64,000 bases of DNA from Branchiostoma floridae. Lineage: Eukaryota; Chordata; Leptocardii; Amphioxiformes; Branchiostomatidae. Each line of letters opens with the position of its first letter. Position 1 is the stretch's first letter. The position numbers were made by a program, and so were the translations under genes. Below the pieces are notes generated by a model. That model did not search any database. It was not told where the DNA came from and saw only the letters and a program-made list of their open reading frames with translations. The stretch covers positions 2,277,583 to 2,341,582 of the forward strand of contig NC_049989.1 of NCBI RefSeq assembly GCF_000003815.2. The letters run 5' to 3'. Of the stretch, positions 22,383-34,100 are shown in pieces.

Positions 22383-22839
22383 CATTTTTCAGAAATACAG
22401 AAGTGCGGATATACAAAGGTCTTCCCTGTTTCGCCATTAATAAATCTACGTTATCGTTCCAGTCGCAACCTTGATTTGTTCCGATAAAGCTGTATCCTCC
22501 CCGGTCCGCTTGAACTTGGTGGTAGGTTGTCAAGTTCAACCCGCAGGAGCACATGTTCAAGTGTAACCTGCTACCCGGGCCCGTTCTACAAATCACAGCC
22601 TCCAGACAGAGGATTTTCCCGCCGGTCTGATCTGATCTCATTAGAGTTAAATAGTCTGGGGCCGCAACATGCCAATTAGAGCCTGTCTCTGGTCGTAATT
22701 TCCAGAAAGCCGGGAGTTGTAACCGGGTATTCCCTGTGGTAGCTGTGCACTTGTAACTCCTTACTGCTAGCGTCTACTGTGGGCAAATTTCTCTTGCCAT
22801 TAAGGCCGTGAGGGAAATTTCCGCAATTCGTTTTCTTTC

Positions 22840-22920
22840 TTCTTTAACGTCCATTTGGGCGCTTTCGTCTTGCGAATAGGACATCGTAGGTTCGAAACCG
22901 GGCTTTGGGATTTGTTTCAA
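22840..22920 (+). other. tRNA-like / SINE-head remnant
   Basis: A B-box match, GGTTCGAAACC, at 22891-22901 lies downstream of TGGGCGCTTTCGTC. No cloverleaf can be folded convincingly, so a degenerate SINE head is more likely than a tRNA gene. Confidence 0.3.
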
Positions 22921-23305
22921 TATTCAATATATATCTAGATTCAGTTGATACAGTAAGTCTTGCTCAGGTGCCCGTAAAATGTTGGCCTCATCTTTATTAG
23001 CATTCACGAATTTCGAATCTGAAAAGACGGATAATGAGACTGACCGCCAATAAATAGTCCTTTTCATTGAGACCAATATGGCAGCTTATTTTCAAAAAGC
23101 ACTTAATTCTTCAAACAATGCGCTCATAAAGAAATAAATGCATAGAACAGAAGCCAAGTTTCCGTCAGCACGTAATCAAGAACGCGCGGTCCTGGACGAT
23201 ATCCAACAAATTGTTCCAACAAGGTGGTTTGTAGGTGGGAGGAAAAACACAGAATGATAGGAACAACACGTGGGAGATTTATGTCGCCGATAGGGAACGT
23301 TTTTG

Positions 23306-23400
23306 TAAGAATGAATGAATGAAAGACCTTTATTGTACATTTATGCCAAAGCAAGCTAAGTACAGGTAGCAGCGATAAAGTCCATTTTTAGAAAGTAGTA
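23306..23400 (-). mobile_element. Retroelement 3' end, minus orientation
   Basis: A (GAAT)n run is followed by GACCTTTATTGTACATTTAT-GCC and AAGCAAGCTAAGTACA. On the minus strand this reads TGTACTTAGC..., then ACAATAAAGG, then a simple (ATTC)n tail, which is the 3' end of a LINE or SINE. The copy at 51368 matches it closely. Confidence 0.65.
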
Positions 23401-23689
23401 TCTTACTGCATCTACAGAGACGACTACATACCAGTATGTACTGGGTCATCTTCTCTTAATTGAGACAGTTGTAGAAATAAGGGAAAATGGAATCAGTAAT
23501 GTATGATTTATCTAACTACACAAGGGATAGAACGCATTAGATGTAAAAGTATGATACAAAAGACAAGAAAACACACAAAACGTAAAGAAAATACTTCTTT
23601 GTCTATTAATTTCTTTGAATGATCAAATGTTACATCCAATGGAAATGGGCTGCTACATATAGAGACATCCTACTACGATAGACAGTCCC

Positions 23690-23913
23690 TAGTCTCTACC
23701 AGACTCCTCCCTGGCCATATAAGGAGACTTAACTTTGGCCAAGTTTGGAATAAAAGCCTAGCAGTAGGAGTTGATTGGCCAAGGAGTGTTGGCCGACCTT
23801 GCTGACCTTATGTACAACTGTACTCCTCGGCCATCTAACTCCTCTGGCGCGTTTCTGTCTTATTTGGCCAATTTCTACTATTTTTCTAGCGACCTGTGGA
23901 GCCTGGTAGAGGC
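23690..23913. mobile_element. CTCTACCAG MITE (family C)
   Basis: 224-bp inverted-repeat element. The left end TAGTCTCTACCAGACTCC is complementary to the right end GGAGCCTGGTAGAGGC. Inside the right end is CCAATTTCTACTATTTTTC. It is flanked by an 11-bp direct repeat, TAGACAGTCCC, at 23679-23689 and 23914-23924, a convincing target duplication. No ORF with a transposase motif. Confidence 0.85.
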
Positions 23914-23924
23914 TAGACAGTCCC

Positions 23925-25404
23925 ACGGCTAGAACTGGTTAGCTTCCTAACAAAAGACGACTGTAATTCGGAGTGACGGAAATTGTTGGGAGGTGGAAAC
24001 AAGATCTGACATGTCAAAGGCACGGCCAGGAGGAAAATTTCATTACATCGTTGATGAGGAATTTCCAGCATCCCATTCTGTGATCAGATTTCTAGACGAC
24101 ACGATTTCCACTTTGTGATACACAGAATTAGGCCATGATAATTCGATTACATTCGGTGACATACTTGAGCATCAATTTTTCTTCCGTTTTCAAAAAAAAA
24201 AAGTTTGCAACCATTCTGTTAATCGAAAAAGAGTGTCTGAAAAGTGAGCAAATACATGTTGTAAACTGGCCAAAAAAGCCACTCAAAACGGATACTAATG
24301 AGTTAAGTATTCCAAAATGAAAGAAGTTGTGAAAGAACAAAAACAAAGAACTTCTTGTTTGATATACCATGTTCTTAATTTGTGTTCAACCTTCACTTAA
24401 CGGGTTAGATTTCATAATGAGGGCAGCTTTTTTGCCCAACTTTTTTTCTTCGCACGCTCGCAACAATTTTGGAGTTCCTGGAGGATGTCATCCCTACAAC
24501 AAAAAACAGAATGGTCCAATGTTTCGCGAACAATTACAGATAGTGAAAATTCAAGGATGGCAGCTACAAATATTGAAAATGCTAGGCAGGCTCTCAAACA
24601 TGTCAGACCCTGTCACGACTGTTAAGCCGAAGGCTCTTCCCTTGCCGCTGACCTAACACGTGCCCTCCTAAGTGTCTGGCTTCCTGGATCCGTCCTGCGG
24701 CTACCATATCGCCATATTTCGGGAATGACATTTCTAAAACTATTTCCTCCTCCCGGAGAAATGGTAATGAGTAGCAGGCCGTTTCTCGTATGAAGTGGGT
24801 TTTCTGGTCTCCTTTTCTGTTGATGTTTTAAAGCATGTCTGACGAAACTGACGTATCAGTGTCGGAGACAATAGTCCTCCGTGGTTCGTTATCCTGCTAG
24901 ATCCAATTAGCGTGGTTATTACCGAGGATATCGGGTTGCCAAGGACATTTAAATTCAATTACTAAAACTACAAAATGGATCGGAAAACCGGTTACCGGTA
25001 CTATTGCAATGGCGTTGGGAATATGCGGCGCTCTATTGTCTGCACTGAAACGGAGTCGTCTGGGACAAAATTCACAAATAAAGTTGTTCAGGGTCTCGAG
25101 GCTGTATGTAATTAAGTAAAGTAAAGGAATCCTGTCCGTCTTTGCTTTGTCGTAGAAGAGTTGGCTTTCCTACTTACCATGTGCATCTACTATTCGCACA
25201 TATTATACTATATAACGTCACTCTAGATGTACCCGAAGGGGAAAATCTATCTACATGTAAAATATGATGCATTTGGCTTCATGGGACCGAAATTTGATTT
25301 CATCCGCCCTTACTAGCTATAAACCGGCAGCTTATACTTGTATACATGTATTTCAGAAATACGTCTATATCAACAAATCGGTTCTTGATGCATATCAAGC
25401 TGCT
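23925..25404. other. Gene-poor interval
   Basis: 1.5 kb without a supported exon. Open frames at 24128-24370 (minus) and 24369-24656 (plus, 95 codons) show no domain or splice context. Confidence 0.45.
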
Positions 25405-25627
25405 ATCGGCCCCAAACCTACACCACTTATTCCTAATATCATAAGCTATGTGCCCAATATCATATCAAAAGACATATATGAACCATAGAAAGTCGTCAGG
25501 CGGCCCACAATCAATGTTGAGTCTTGTCTTCCCAAATCCTACACACGTATACCAAATGTCATTACCATCCAACCATATTACTTGCCAAAATATGCGGAAA
25601 CACAGACACGGACACACAGACACGGAC

Positions 25628-25692
<65 letters not shown>

Positions 25693-25845
25693 AACGTACA
25701 CACACACACACCAACACACACACACACACACACACACACCAACGTACACACACACACACACACACCAACACACACACACACACACACACCAACGTACATA
25801 GGAAAACCCAAAACAATACCTCCCCTTTCATGGAGGTAATGACGA
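25405..25845 (-). mobile_element. CA/GT-tract-associated dispersed element with a long CA tract
   Basis: CGGCCCCAAACCTACACCAC, GTCTTGTCTTCCCAAATCC, TATACCAAATGTCATTACC and ATGCGGAAACACAGACACG, then about 165 bp of CA repeats broken by ACCAACGTACA, then CCTTTCATGGAGGTAAT. It has the same ends as 27122-27300. Long open frames (up to 147 codons) across it are Thr-His or Cys-Val repeats produced by the CA tract. Confidence 0.85.
25631..25795 (+). repeat. Compound CA microsatellite
   Basis: An uninterrupted (CA)30 at 25631-25690 is followed by CA runs separated by CCAACGTA and CCAA at about 20-30-bp spacing. This gives a higher-order repeat inside the microsatellite. Confidence 0.97.
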
Positions 25846-26773
25846 TTAGCACAACTATGACATCATACAACACCTGCCGTACGTCAAGGGTGCCCCCCTC
25901 CCCACCGCCATCCCAAGGTCAGGCGACCATTCAGACATTAGAACACTGCGTGACTTTGAGATCATGAATTAAATATTACCCAACAGGTAATGACATCACC
26001 TCACATTCCTATACACCTTACCCAATGTTTCCGTCGCTGCCCATATATGGACATGACAGGTGTCAGAAGTGCTCGATCACTGTCGAACACGGTGTGGGTA
26101 AAGGTCAAAGGTGATGTTTGAAGCATAACTAATAGAGAAAATCATATTTATAATTGGGCAGGTGTGATGTGTGATCGGTACCATACTTCTGCCCTACGAA
26201 GAAATGAGCCCTCATTTTATATCTTTTAACTCATATTTGGGACTTTGTTTGGCTTTGGCACTCATGTGTTGTTTCTGTGTTGCATGAAAAGTTGATTGTT
26301 TGCCGTCACCATGTTTTGTCAATACATGTTGAAGTAATTAAAAAGACGAGCCCTCTTGAATGTTATCAAATAACGAGTTGTATATCACAAACACTTAACG
26401 TCAATTGTAATTTTATTTGTGACAAATAACTTACATGTGGTTTATATTACATTATTTGACTTGTGTCTACCCCAGTGTGTGTACTCCAAGAGTTCCCGTT
26501 CCCCTTACATTTTTCTGTTGTATGTCTTGAAGATGGAGCATATCTTAGTCCAGCGGTGCAGTTGATATAAGGCCTAGGAAACATATTGTGTTTTAGTTAC
26601 CTGACCATAAAATCCTGCCGACCCTAGCCTTTTATTTGGGTTGTTCGGTGGTCAAGGACATAAAATGTCGATCTGACAACTAAGATGACTTTGATGATCT
26701 TGAACGTTGTATGATCGTTCTTCTCATTTCTATCTAAATAGAAAAGAAATGATATGAACAGATCCATTGAACC
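25846..26773. other. No gene recognised
   Basis: AT-rich, with stops in every frame and no repeat family identified. Confidence 0.45.
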
Positions 26774-26885
26774 TATTTATTTATTTATTTATTGGTTTGG
26801 CTGCACCGAACACACAGCCAGGGCTGCCCAACTAGCCTATGGCTATTACAAAGGGCTAGCCCTGCTGACAAACACATAAACAATA
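26774..26885 (-). mobile_element. LINE/SINE 3' tail, minus orientation
   Basis: (ATTT)5 at 26774-26793 is followed by GGTTTGGCTGCACCGAACAC, ACAGCCAGGGCTGCCC and AAAGGGCTAGCCC. Read on the minus strand it ends in a CCAATAAATAAATAAAT tail, the usual mark of target-primed retrotransposition. Confidence 0.6.
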
Positions 26886-27121
26886 CAGATTAAAAAAAAG
26901 ACCATTTGTATGTACATGGTGTAGGATTACTTACATATCATCTAAAATGGAGTATATAACATCATATCATCGACAACAACTATTTGCAATGAGAGGTCAG
27001 GGTCTGTATATACACGTGTATGACTAATTTACCATGCGTAAGGGTTGCCTAGACATTGAACCTATGTCCCCTTTGTGTTCACACATCGCATGATACAGTA
27101 CGAAACAAGGTCATACACCAG

Positions 27122-27300
27122 AGGGCCCAAAATCGACCTTAACCTTCGTCTTCCCAATCCTTATCTACATACCAAATATCATCGTAATACATCCAGAGGT
27201 TTTAGAGTTATGCTGACCGTAAATATTCGGAAACACAGACAGGCAGACACACAGACACACCAAAAACTATAACGTTACCTGTATTTTTCACGGAGGTAAT
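27122..27300 (-). mobile_element. CA/GT-tract-associated dispersed element, short tract
   Basis: GGGCCCAAAATCGACC, AACCTTCGTCTTCCCAATCC, ATACCAAATATCATCG and GAGTTATGCTGACCG. A short ACAGACAGGCAGACACACAG tract and TTTTTCACGGAGGTAAT complete it. This is the cleanest copy for defining both borders. Confidence 0.8.
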
Positions 27301-28010
27301 ATTATGAATATGATGTTGAAAATCCAGTATTGTCAAACTGTATCTGTGGGATCACTTTGGTGGAAATCTAATAAGAGAATTAAAAAAAAATGGAGGTCTG
27401 TCGTAAAATTACCAACGGCAACCTACTCACGAAAATCAATAACTCGAAATATTCTGGATAAGATAATCTGCATGATATTGACATCTTCTTCACCATATTA
27501 GCACCTTTACGTCTTTATTTTATTCTTTGAGCGGTTAAAAACGGCTCAAAACAAGCCATAAAACGAGTCGTTTGATTATTGAAACCCCCAAAATTTAGCG
27601 CGCTGAATTTTCGAGGCACAGAGACATCAACATTTTACCCCATGAAAGTCGGTATGGAATGCAATGAAGTTGCTTAATTTTATAGAGTAGAAAATTGCAA
27701 AAAATGACTTTCGAAGTTCTACATCTAGCCATGAGTCAGGCTGGTATCACCTAGGTTGCCTTCAACGTTGTCCCGATGAAACACAATAATTGTATAAAGA
27801 TATATAACGACGTATAAAGATTTATAACGTTACATTTCATAAAATAAACCTTTGTGTACCGAAGTGTCAATAAAGCTTATTACGCAAAGCTGCATGGTTG
27901 AAAACCAAGATATTCAATATACTCAAAACAAAGGGTTACTCGGGCAACTGGATATATAGAGATGAAAAACGTATCTAGCTGCTTGAGTAACTTTTTTTTA
28001 TTAAGTATCT
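27301..28010. other. No gene recognised
   Basis: Contains AATAAA signals near 27842 and 27869 but no preceding coding exon that I can support. Confidence 0.4.
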
Positions 28011-28305
28011 TATTAAGGTGGGTTCACACGTGCATATATACAGTATCCAAGTCCGTAGGAGGTCCGTATGGAAGTCTTAGGCCTCTACCAGGCTCCACAG
28101 GTCGCGGGAAAACAGTAGAAATTGGTTAGATATATAGACACAAGACATGCCAGAGGAATTAGCTGGTCGCAAACCATACTCCTTTACCAGCTAACTTCAC
28201 TGCCGTGTTATCTTTCTATATTTGTCCAATTTCTCCTATTTTTCCAGCGACCTGTGGCGCCTGGTAGAGGCCTGAGACTTCCATACGGACCTCATACGGA
28301 CATAA

Positions 28306-28339
<34 letters not shown>

Positions 28340-28360
28340 GTATGAATGTGTGAATCCGGC
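28011..28360. mobile_element. Large foldback element containing family C ends
   Basis: A long imperfect palindrome. The left arm is GGTTCACACG, GTATATATAC-like sequence, GAGGTCCGTATGGAAGTCTT, CCTCTACCAGGCTCCACAGG, then GTAGAAATTGG. The right arm is the reverse complement: CCAATTTCTCC, CGACCTGTGGCGCCTGGTAG, GACTTCCATACGGACCTC, a TA run, then TGTGTGAATCC. The inner part equals the termini of family C (23690); the outer part is a separate CACACG-type terminus. Confidence 0.8.
28306..28338. repeat. (TA)n microsatellite
   Basis: About 12 TA units within the right arm of the foldback element. The left arm has only TGCATATATAC, so the run expanded after the palindrome formed. Confidence 0.9.
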
Positions 28361-28624
28361 TTTACTTGGATGTCTAACCTTCACCGACGCACCAAGGACT
28401 TCCATATGATGTCCTTGTTTCAAAATAGTCTCCACAAGACTAACTTGAACAGGTGGCACAGGGGAGTTTTCGAGGCTACATCAATATCATTCATCTTCAT
28501 AATCCGGCCTTCACAGTCCACAACGAAAGGTTGTAACTTAAATGCGTAATGTTGTTTGTCAGTGACCGCTTCTGTAGCTGTAAGTGCATAAAACGGCGTC
28601 TTTTTTATTTTTACAAGAACGTTA

Positions 28625-28791
28625 TACTGTAAAAGGCATAATGTTTGTGGGGATCGAATTTCGCGGTAGAAAGAAAATGTTTGCGATGGTTTTAACTTCG
28701 CTGTTGAAACTGCCATACATGGTTTTACAGAAGAAACCACCACGAGAAACGCTAGAATAAAACCACCGCGAACATTCCCACGTTTACAGTA
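28625..28791. mobile_element. CGCGAAC-type MITE (family D)
   Basis: 167 bp bounded by TA-CTGTAAAAGGC and CGTTTACAG-TA. Interior motifs are AATTTCGCGGTAG and AACCACCGCGAACATTCC. Confidence 0.85.
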
Positions 28792-29520
28792 TGTCAAGGA
28801 ATAAGCATATATGCATAAAGTGGTACCTAGATGCAATGGCATTCTATATATCTTCATTATATCATCAAGTAACGATGTGTTATGACTTCGTGTTGTTTCT
28901 TTGTGGTTTTTCGACGAACAACATTTGAACAGGTTTTTGGGTTATGTGGTCGCCATGGTGACCACAGGCCGCCCCAAAGGTCGCTCGCCAGGTGTTAGTA
29001 TCATGCCCAACATGTGTAGAACATATGCACAACTTCTGCCTCGTAAAATCGTAATTTATACTCTAGGTAGTGAGTTCACCCGAGGCCTCTCGCCTTGAAT
29101 TACATCTCCGTGAACAAACAACCGGCTAGACAAACATCTTTACATTGTAATTTGTAAATGCCATCCGGAACGGAATATAGTAATTGAATTTACAGGTATT
29201 TTGTGGACGAGTTCAGGTCATTCCGCTTTCTTTCTGATTTTTTTACCCCGTCCCAAGGGTGCTATCCTGATCATTTATAGATGATGGACGGATATAAGAA
29301 CAGATAATGTGCCCATTTTGAGTAGGAAATAGAATCAGTTATGCACCCCCTTCACAGGAATGGTTTCGCCCTTCGTTCATAGAACCGTCAGTATGTTTTG
29401 ATTAGACAGTAATCTTTGAGTCCCAGTGGGTTAGGCCGAACGAACGGAAGTGTACGTGGATAGATATCACGACAGGTCGGATAACGGTCGTCAGGATTTC
29501 GTTTTCTTTATCTAAAATTC
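28792..29520. other. No gene recognised
   Basis: An open frame at 28901-29098 (65 codons, with ACCACAGGCCGCCCC) shows no recognisable domain or splice context. Confidence 0.4.
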
Positions 29521-29547
29521 TGACCGGGATTCTGACTCACCTGTAAT

Positions 29548-29796
29548 GATGTCATCGCGTGGGTCACGTGACGTGACGGAGAACAAAAATCGATCCAAGC
29601 GCGAATAATTGCCCGGTAAACTAGATTTGGGCCCACTTTAGTACCCAGCACTCTGGGTTGCGGTCGGTTCCGTAATGTGCTGCACTCTCCTTCAGCGACT
29701 GACATCTGTATCTCTGTTCGCATCGACTGACATCGACGATCTCTTGTCGTGTTAGCTACGTTTTGGTCAGAAGAGACACGACTGCTACGAATTAAG
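29548..29796 (+). promoter_or_regulatory. Possible promoter with CRE/E-box cluster and first exon
   Basis: TGATGTCATCGCGTGGGTCA-CGTGACGTGACGG at 29548-29580 packs an ATF/CRE-like TGATGTCA, a palindromic GTCACGTGAC (bHLH-ZIP E-box) and TGACGTGA into about 30 bp. A non-ORF stretch then ends in a donor, AAG|GTAGGG, with the intron at 29797. No TATA or downstream coding exon is seen. Confidence 0.3.
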
Positions 29797-30428
29797 GTAG
29801 GGATGCATGCTTTAATGTTTTTTTGTACCGTACTTTCGTATGGGTGGCCTATGTCGTTTGGCTTCCAGGTGCGCTATCTTTCACCGTGGCTTAATATATT
29901 TCTTCTCCGCGTATGTTTATGTTTCAAACCCTTCTGATCTACTACTTCCACTGATGTCAAAAGATAAATTGATACCGTAACGTATATTCTGTTCCATATA
30001 ACTGGAATTTAGGAGGATATTTTGACGTAGTGTGACCCATATTTTCACTCCTCCGGTCGTATAAACGTCGTCTGCTAATTTTCAGGTCATGACCTCATGA
30101 CCCCGGCCGTCTGCCTGATGGTTCCATCTGTTTGAAGACTTTGAAGGATACAAAAAAATCTGTTTTCCATTTCAGCAAGTTGTCTTTGATAGTTCTTTAG
30201 TTTCTTGTTAATTGGTGCGAACATGCCCGCTTTGATTAGTGTTTACAGCTACATCACTTTAAATGGTCGGTTGTTTTGGGAATGATACGATCATTGCGCC
30301 ATTTTGGGCGTCGGATCGAGTGTCATGGTTGTTTATCTTGCGTGTTATCTTCTGACAGACACGTATCTGACAGGGGACAGTGCGCAGCGCAGCGGTGTGG
30401 TGCCCTGAGCGGAGCGTCTATCTTTGCC
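29797..30428. other. No gene recognised
   Basis: No repeat family and no supported exon. GTGCGCAGCGCAGCGGTG near 30381 is a small GC-rich direct repeat. Confidence 0.4.
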
Positions 30429-30639
30429 TAGCCTCCACCAGGCCTTCCTACGGGGTTATGGGGATCGTAGAATTCGGCAAAAAATCGGATATTGGCCAAG
30501 GGAGTCAGTCCACACTTAGGCCATAGACTTAAGCTTCCACTCCGGAGGCTGCGCGGCCGACCAACTCCTCTGTTAGCAAAACTCCCATGGCAAATTATGT
30601 TCCCTATAATGTCCAGCATAGACAGTCTGGTAGAGACTA
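30429..30639. mobile_element. CTCTACCAG MITE (family C)
   Basis: 211 bp with left end TAGCCTCCACCAGGCC and right end GTCTGGTAGAGACTA, complementary to each other. Flanks are ATCTTTGCC on the left and ATCTTTCC on the right, a likely target duplication with one lost base. It contains GGCCAAGGGAGTCAGTCC and AAAACTCCCATGGC, shared with the copy at 45395. Confidence 0.75.
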
Positions 30640-30771
30640 ATCTTTCCGTAGTCCAGGTACTGGCCCCTTGCTCCTCTCCGTGATTTTCCTCCATATTGCC
30701 CTGTCCCAGACTATTGCTTCTACCGCCCGCTTTTATCTTTGATAGAATGCAAATATTCGTCTTGGTAGTGG

Positions 30772-30830
30772 TACTCTCCAAGCAGAGGTTGGTGGGGGGG
30801 AAATCGTGACCTTTTCCTTATATGCCGTAC
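30772..30830. mobile_element. CTCCAAGCAGA MITE, family B, left half only
   Basis: TACTCTCCAAGCAGAGGTTG followed by AAATCGTGACCTTTTCCTT-ATATGCCG, matching the left half of the intact copy at 51503. No right terminus is found, so this is a truncation. Confidence 0.7.
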
Positions 30831-30875
30831 TATTTTCGATCAGCCTCCCCACCATTGGTTTTCTCATTCGCGTTT

Positions 30876-31005
30876 TAGAATTTAGCGTAAAGCGTTGCCG
30901 ACCCAAAAATCTTTATGAATTTAGCGTAAAGCGTTGCCGGCCTTCGTAAATTTGACGTAAGGCGTTCTGAACCATCTCGAATTTCGCGCAAAGCGTTGTC
31001 AGGAC
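30876..31005 (+). repeat. About 40-bp tandem repeat, GAATTTAGCGTAAAGCGTTG
   Basis: Four diverging copies: near 30880, 30917, 30950 and 30979. A related copy, with the same CATGCA-and-CCC flank, is at 34590-34740. Confidence 0.8.
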
Positions 31006-31732
31006 CCTCCATGCAAACCCTCATCTCCAAGTCAAGGTCTGTTTCACTTTAAGAGTGACCATCCCTATATAGTGTAGCTGTCATGATCAGGACTCAACAC
31101 GACATGATGTCTACAGATTGTACCGATTCTTCTTAAGGCTACTTTGATCAGCTTCATGTGTACGTTCCTGCCATATGCGGTTTGGATTGGTCTGCAATTG
31201 GGCAACAGTAAAAATTACTGCCTTTTTTATTTGTAGCAAATTTTAGATATTAGAGTCAGTGACTACATGTGTAAGGATAACAGCACTGTGGCTTTGTTCT
31301 ATTCGGACTTCAAGTGCGAAATGCGATCTTATATGAGTGGCCAAAGGCATTAAATAACTTCCAATTAAGTAAGCAAAACAAAGAATTCGATACAGGTCCA
31401 GTCTTTCGAATGTTGATGTGTCGCTTATACCAAACAGACTTGCCGTAAAATTTGAATGTACAGAAGTCATGCTTTGAAATAAAACATATGTCGCCTTAGT
31501 AACGTTGCCTTTATAGAGGGCATACGCGGGACTCTGGGTGATCCTGACTGGTGATTTGCTTGTATTTATGACTAATCAGAGGCCAAGTCAACCTTCTATA
31601 ATGATAAGCTAGATAGACACCATTTAACCCTTGAGCGACATGGTGTCTCAGTTGCAATGTGTCATCGGGTAATCTCTCGAGTTTAATGTGTTGGAGTTAT
31701 TCTGCTAGAATTTATCACCGTTTCTGTTGGAT
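31006..31732. other. No gene recognised
   Basis: A minus-strand frame (31243-31470, 75 codons) shows no domain. GATTCTTCTTAAGGCTA near 31127 recurs at 31890 beside the duplication. Confidence 0.4.
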
Positions 31733-32055
31733 GCTTGGTCAACGTTGCATCAGAATTTCGTCCGTTGAATACTTTAATTTTATCTTCCCCGACACAACAT
31801 TTGAAAATATCATCCTTATTTTTTCATATCCGTGAACACGGCCTTATGAATGCAATAGAGTAGGATTTTCGGTTAGGTAGGAATGATACAGATTCTTCTT
31901 AAGGCTAGTGTAAAGTTGGTCAACGTTGCACTAGAATGTCGTCCGTTGAATACTATACTTTCCCAACACAACATTTGGAAATTACAGACGGCATATTACA
32001 TTTATTTTTTCATATCCGCGAACACGACCTTATGGGTGGCATAGAGTAGGGTTAT
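31733..32055 (+). repeat. Diverged tandem duplication of about 140 bp
   Basis: Copy 1 (31733-31868) and copy 2 (31914-32051) share TTGGTCAACGTTGCA, TCGTCCGTTGAATACT, ACACAACATTTG, TTTTTTCATATCCG and CATAGAGTAGG in order, with indels. GATTCTTCTTAAGGCTAG separates them. Confidence 0.85.
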
Positions 32056-32090
32056 ACGATGCTATACGTTCTGTCGGAGTGCTCTGTCTT

Positions 32091-32171
32091 AGCCTGGGTA
32101 CCATCAGATTTCTACCCCTAAATGGTAGCGAGAGTAGGAGCCCCGGTAGAAATCGGATGGTACCCAGGCTA
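32091..32171. mobile_element. 81-bp hairpin element
   Basis: AGCCTGGGTACCATCAGATT-TCTACC is matched by the inverse GGTAGAAATCGGATGGTACC-CAGGCT. Arms of about 26 bp surround a 29-bp loop. It is probably a solo foldback MITE; the AGCCTGG end resembles those at 32963 and 22382. Confidence 0.8.
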
Positions 32172-32962
32172 GCTCTTTCTAAGACATTTGGCTAGACCAG
32201 CTGAGGCACGTGTCCCATAATCCTAAGTCTTGTCTCCAGAGGACCTCCAGATGTTAAGGAAACTCCTCTGGCCCTCAGCGAGCCCTTAAAGAAGTGTAAT
32301 CTTGTTACTCTCTCCGCAGGCGGCCATATTAAGTGTCCTAACAGCCGCTTGTCCCTGTCGCTGATGAGCGAGAGACACCGCGTTAACTAGCCACATGTCT
32401 GTCCGTACCTTTCAACTAGCCGGTCGGGCTAGCTTTGAGCATTTGGGGCTGGATCTGTCGCTAAGTCTGCGGTTTCGTAACAACTGACCTGTCTGTGACC
32501 ATGACGTCTGTTCCTTTCTTGATAACATCTTGATTGTGCGCGGTTGGAAAAAAGCGACATGGTCAGAACATTTCACCGGCTTAGGACCTCACATGTAGAC
32601 TTCAACATGGTTCCCGATATCAAGTTCTGAACTGGAAATATACCAAGGCCAGGACAATGTCGATTCTTATTGGTTAAATCAACTGTAGCATTTCTACTCG
32701 TGGGCAAAGTTTCAGACAAGGTATACTATAAATAATGTATAAAGGGCTCATAATGTCCCTTGACACATGGTTGCTTTTTTCATAAAAGACACGGTCATTA
32801 ATAATGATTGTTATGAAATACATAAAAGAGGCCGCGACTGCCGACTTTTCTACTTTATTTCGTCAGTATGCTAGTACATGCTCTAAGTCTCGATGCTAGC
32901 TGCAATGTTACTCTTTCAACGCATGGTGGCTCTCTTCGAAGCCAACGCCCTAGCCCTAGTGT
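32172..32962. other. No gene recognised
   Basis: No supported exon or repeat family. Confidence 0.4.
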
Positions 32963-33065
32963 AGCCTCGTATCCAGCCGTATAATACACATAATAGCTCC
33001 CGAGTCTCTTCTGGGGAGAGGACAGAAAAGACATGGGAGGTATAATATGGCTGGATACCAGGCTA
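32963..33065. mobile_element. 103-bp MITE, AGCCTCGTATCCAGCC ends
   Basis: Left AGCCTCGTATCCAGCCGTAT is complementary to right ATATGGCTGGATACCAGGCT. Inner arms are CCCGAGTCTCTTCTGG and its partial inverse. It is related to the element ending at 22382. Confidence 0.75.
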
Positions 33066-33659
33066 GCACTAGCTAGCCTCCCTCTCAGACAGATACGCGC
33101 GCTAATTTGCTATCTTAAACATGGGCCAGTGCCTAGGTGTGTGGCATCGAGCCTTCCTCGGTAGTCGAGAACCCGAGCAAAACGCTAGCCGCACATAGAA
33201 GGTCTGCGAAAGAGGCTAACCCTAAAAAGACCTGGCGCCAAGGCACCGAGAATGGAGGCTCTGCTTGCTTACATCATAGGACATGTAGGAATACACCGGA
33301 AGTCATGTCAATCAGATTACTCTTCCACTTGTTTTAATGACCTCATCTCTCATCCTCTTTTGTACTTAACTCTTAACTCTCATATGCATATAGAATTGAT
33401 AATCTGCTTTTTTCCTGTAATGTTTTCCTGTTTCCTGCTTTCTTCCTGGAACGATCTACGTAGATCTACTTGCGTAATGTTTGTGCGATCCTCATGTATT
33501 TTTGATGTAGTTATGCAGTACGGAATCGATAACTAGTGCTATAAATGTACCTTGGGAGTAGGGCAGACTTGCCCTGTCTGTCGGGAACTCAATTAAGCTG
33601 CGCTAATGAACATTGATGAAGCGTTTGGCTAAAACTTATGGAAGTTTGTCTGAAGTCAA
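33066..33659. other. No gene recognised
   Basis: Two overlapping plus frames (66 and 94 codons, 33137-33536) have no domain, and neither has good splice or start context. Confidence 0.4.
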
Positions 33660-33964
33660 TGTCACACATCGTTGAGCATGGACTCCCGACCTTCTCCAGA
33701 CCATGGTTAGGAGTGATGTAGGTCATCTGTGGTCGGGAGTTGATCGTCGAGGTTGTGTACTAGTATTCAAAAGTCGTCTACGCTAGCCCGATATGAGTTT
33801 CTACAAATCAAAGTCTGGGATGTCATATTCTCCTCAGGTGCAATCAGAGGAGTAAACTGTAGCTAAGATTTAGATGGATTTCGGGCTACTCCCATCCCAG
33901 AGCTGACCTTGGTTGGGGAGGTGGTCGGGAGCAAAAGTCTTGGGAAGGTCTTGAATGTGTGACA
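33660..33964. mobile_element. 305-bp MITE with TGTCACACAT ends
   Basis: Left TGTCACACATCGTTGAGCAT then GGACTCCCGACCTTCTCC; right GGGGAGGTGGTCGGGAGC then CTTGAATGTGTGACA. The ends are complementary over about 50 bp with mismatches. No ORF. Confidence 0.65.
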
Positions 33965-34100
33965 GGCCGAGGGGCTTTGTATTCGTGACTCGAAATGACT
34001 AGAAATGTATTTGATACTGCAAAATGTGCCAACGTTCAGCTCAATTCCAGAGTGTTCCAGTTTGATATTTGGCGTGATGCTTGCATTTTTCAGAATATGT

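Noticed and set aside
25448-25967. Thr-His and Cys-Val repeat frames up to 147 codons
   Set aside because: Produced by the CA tract of the dispersed element.
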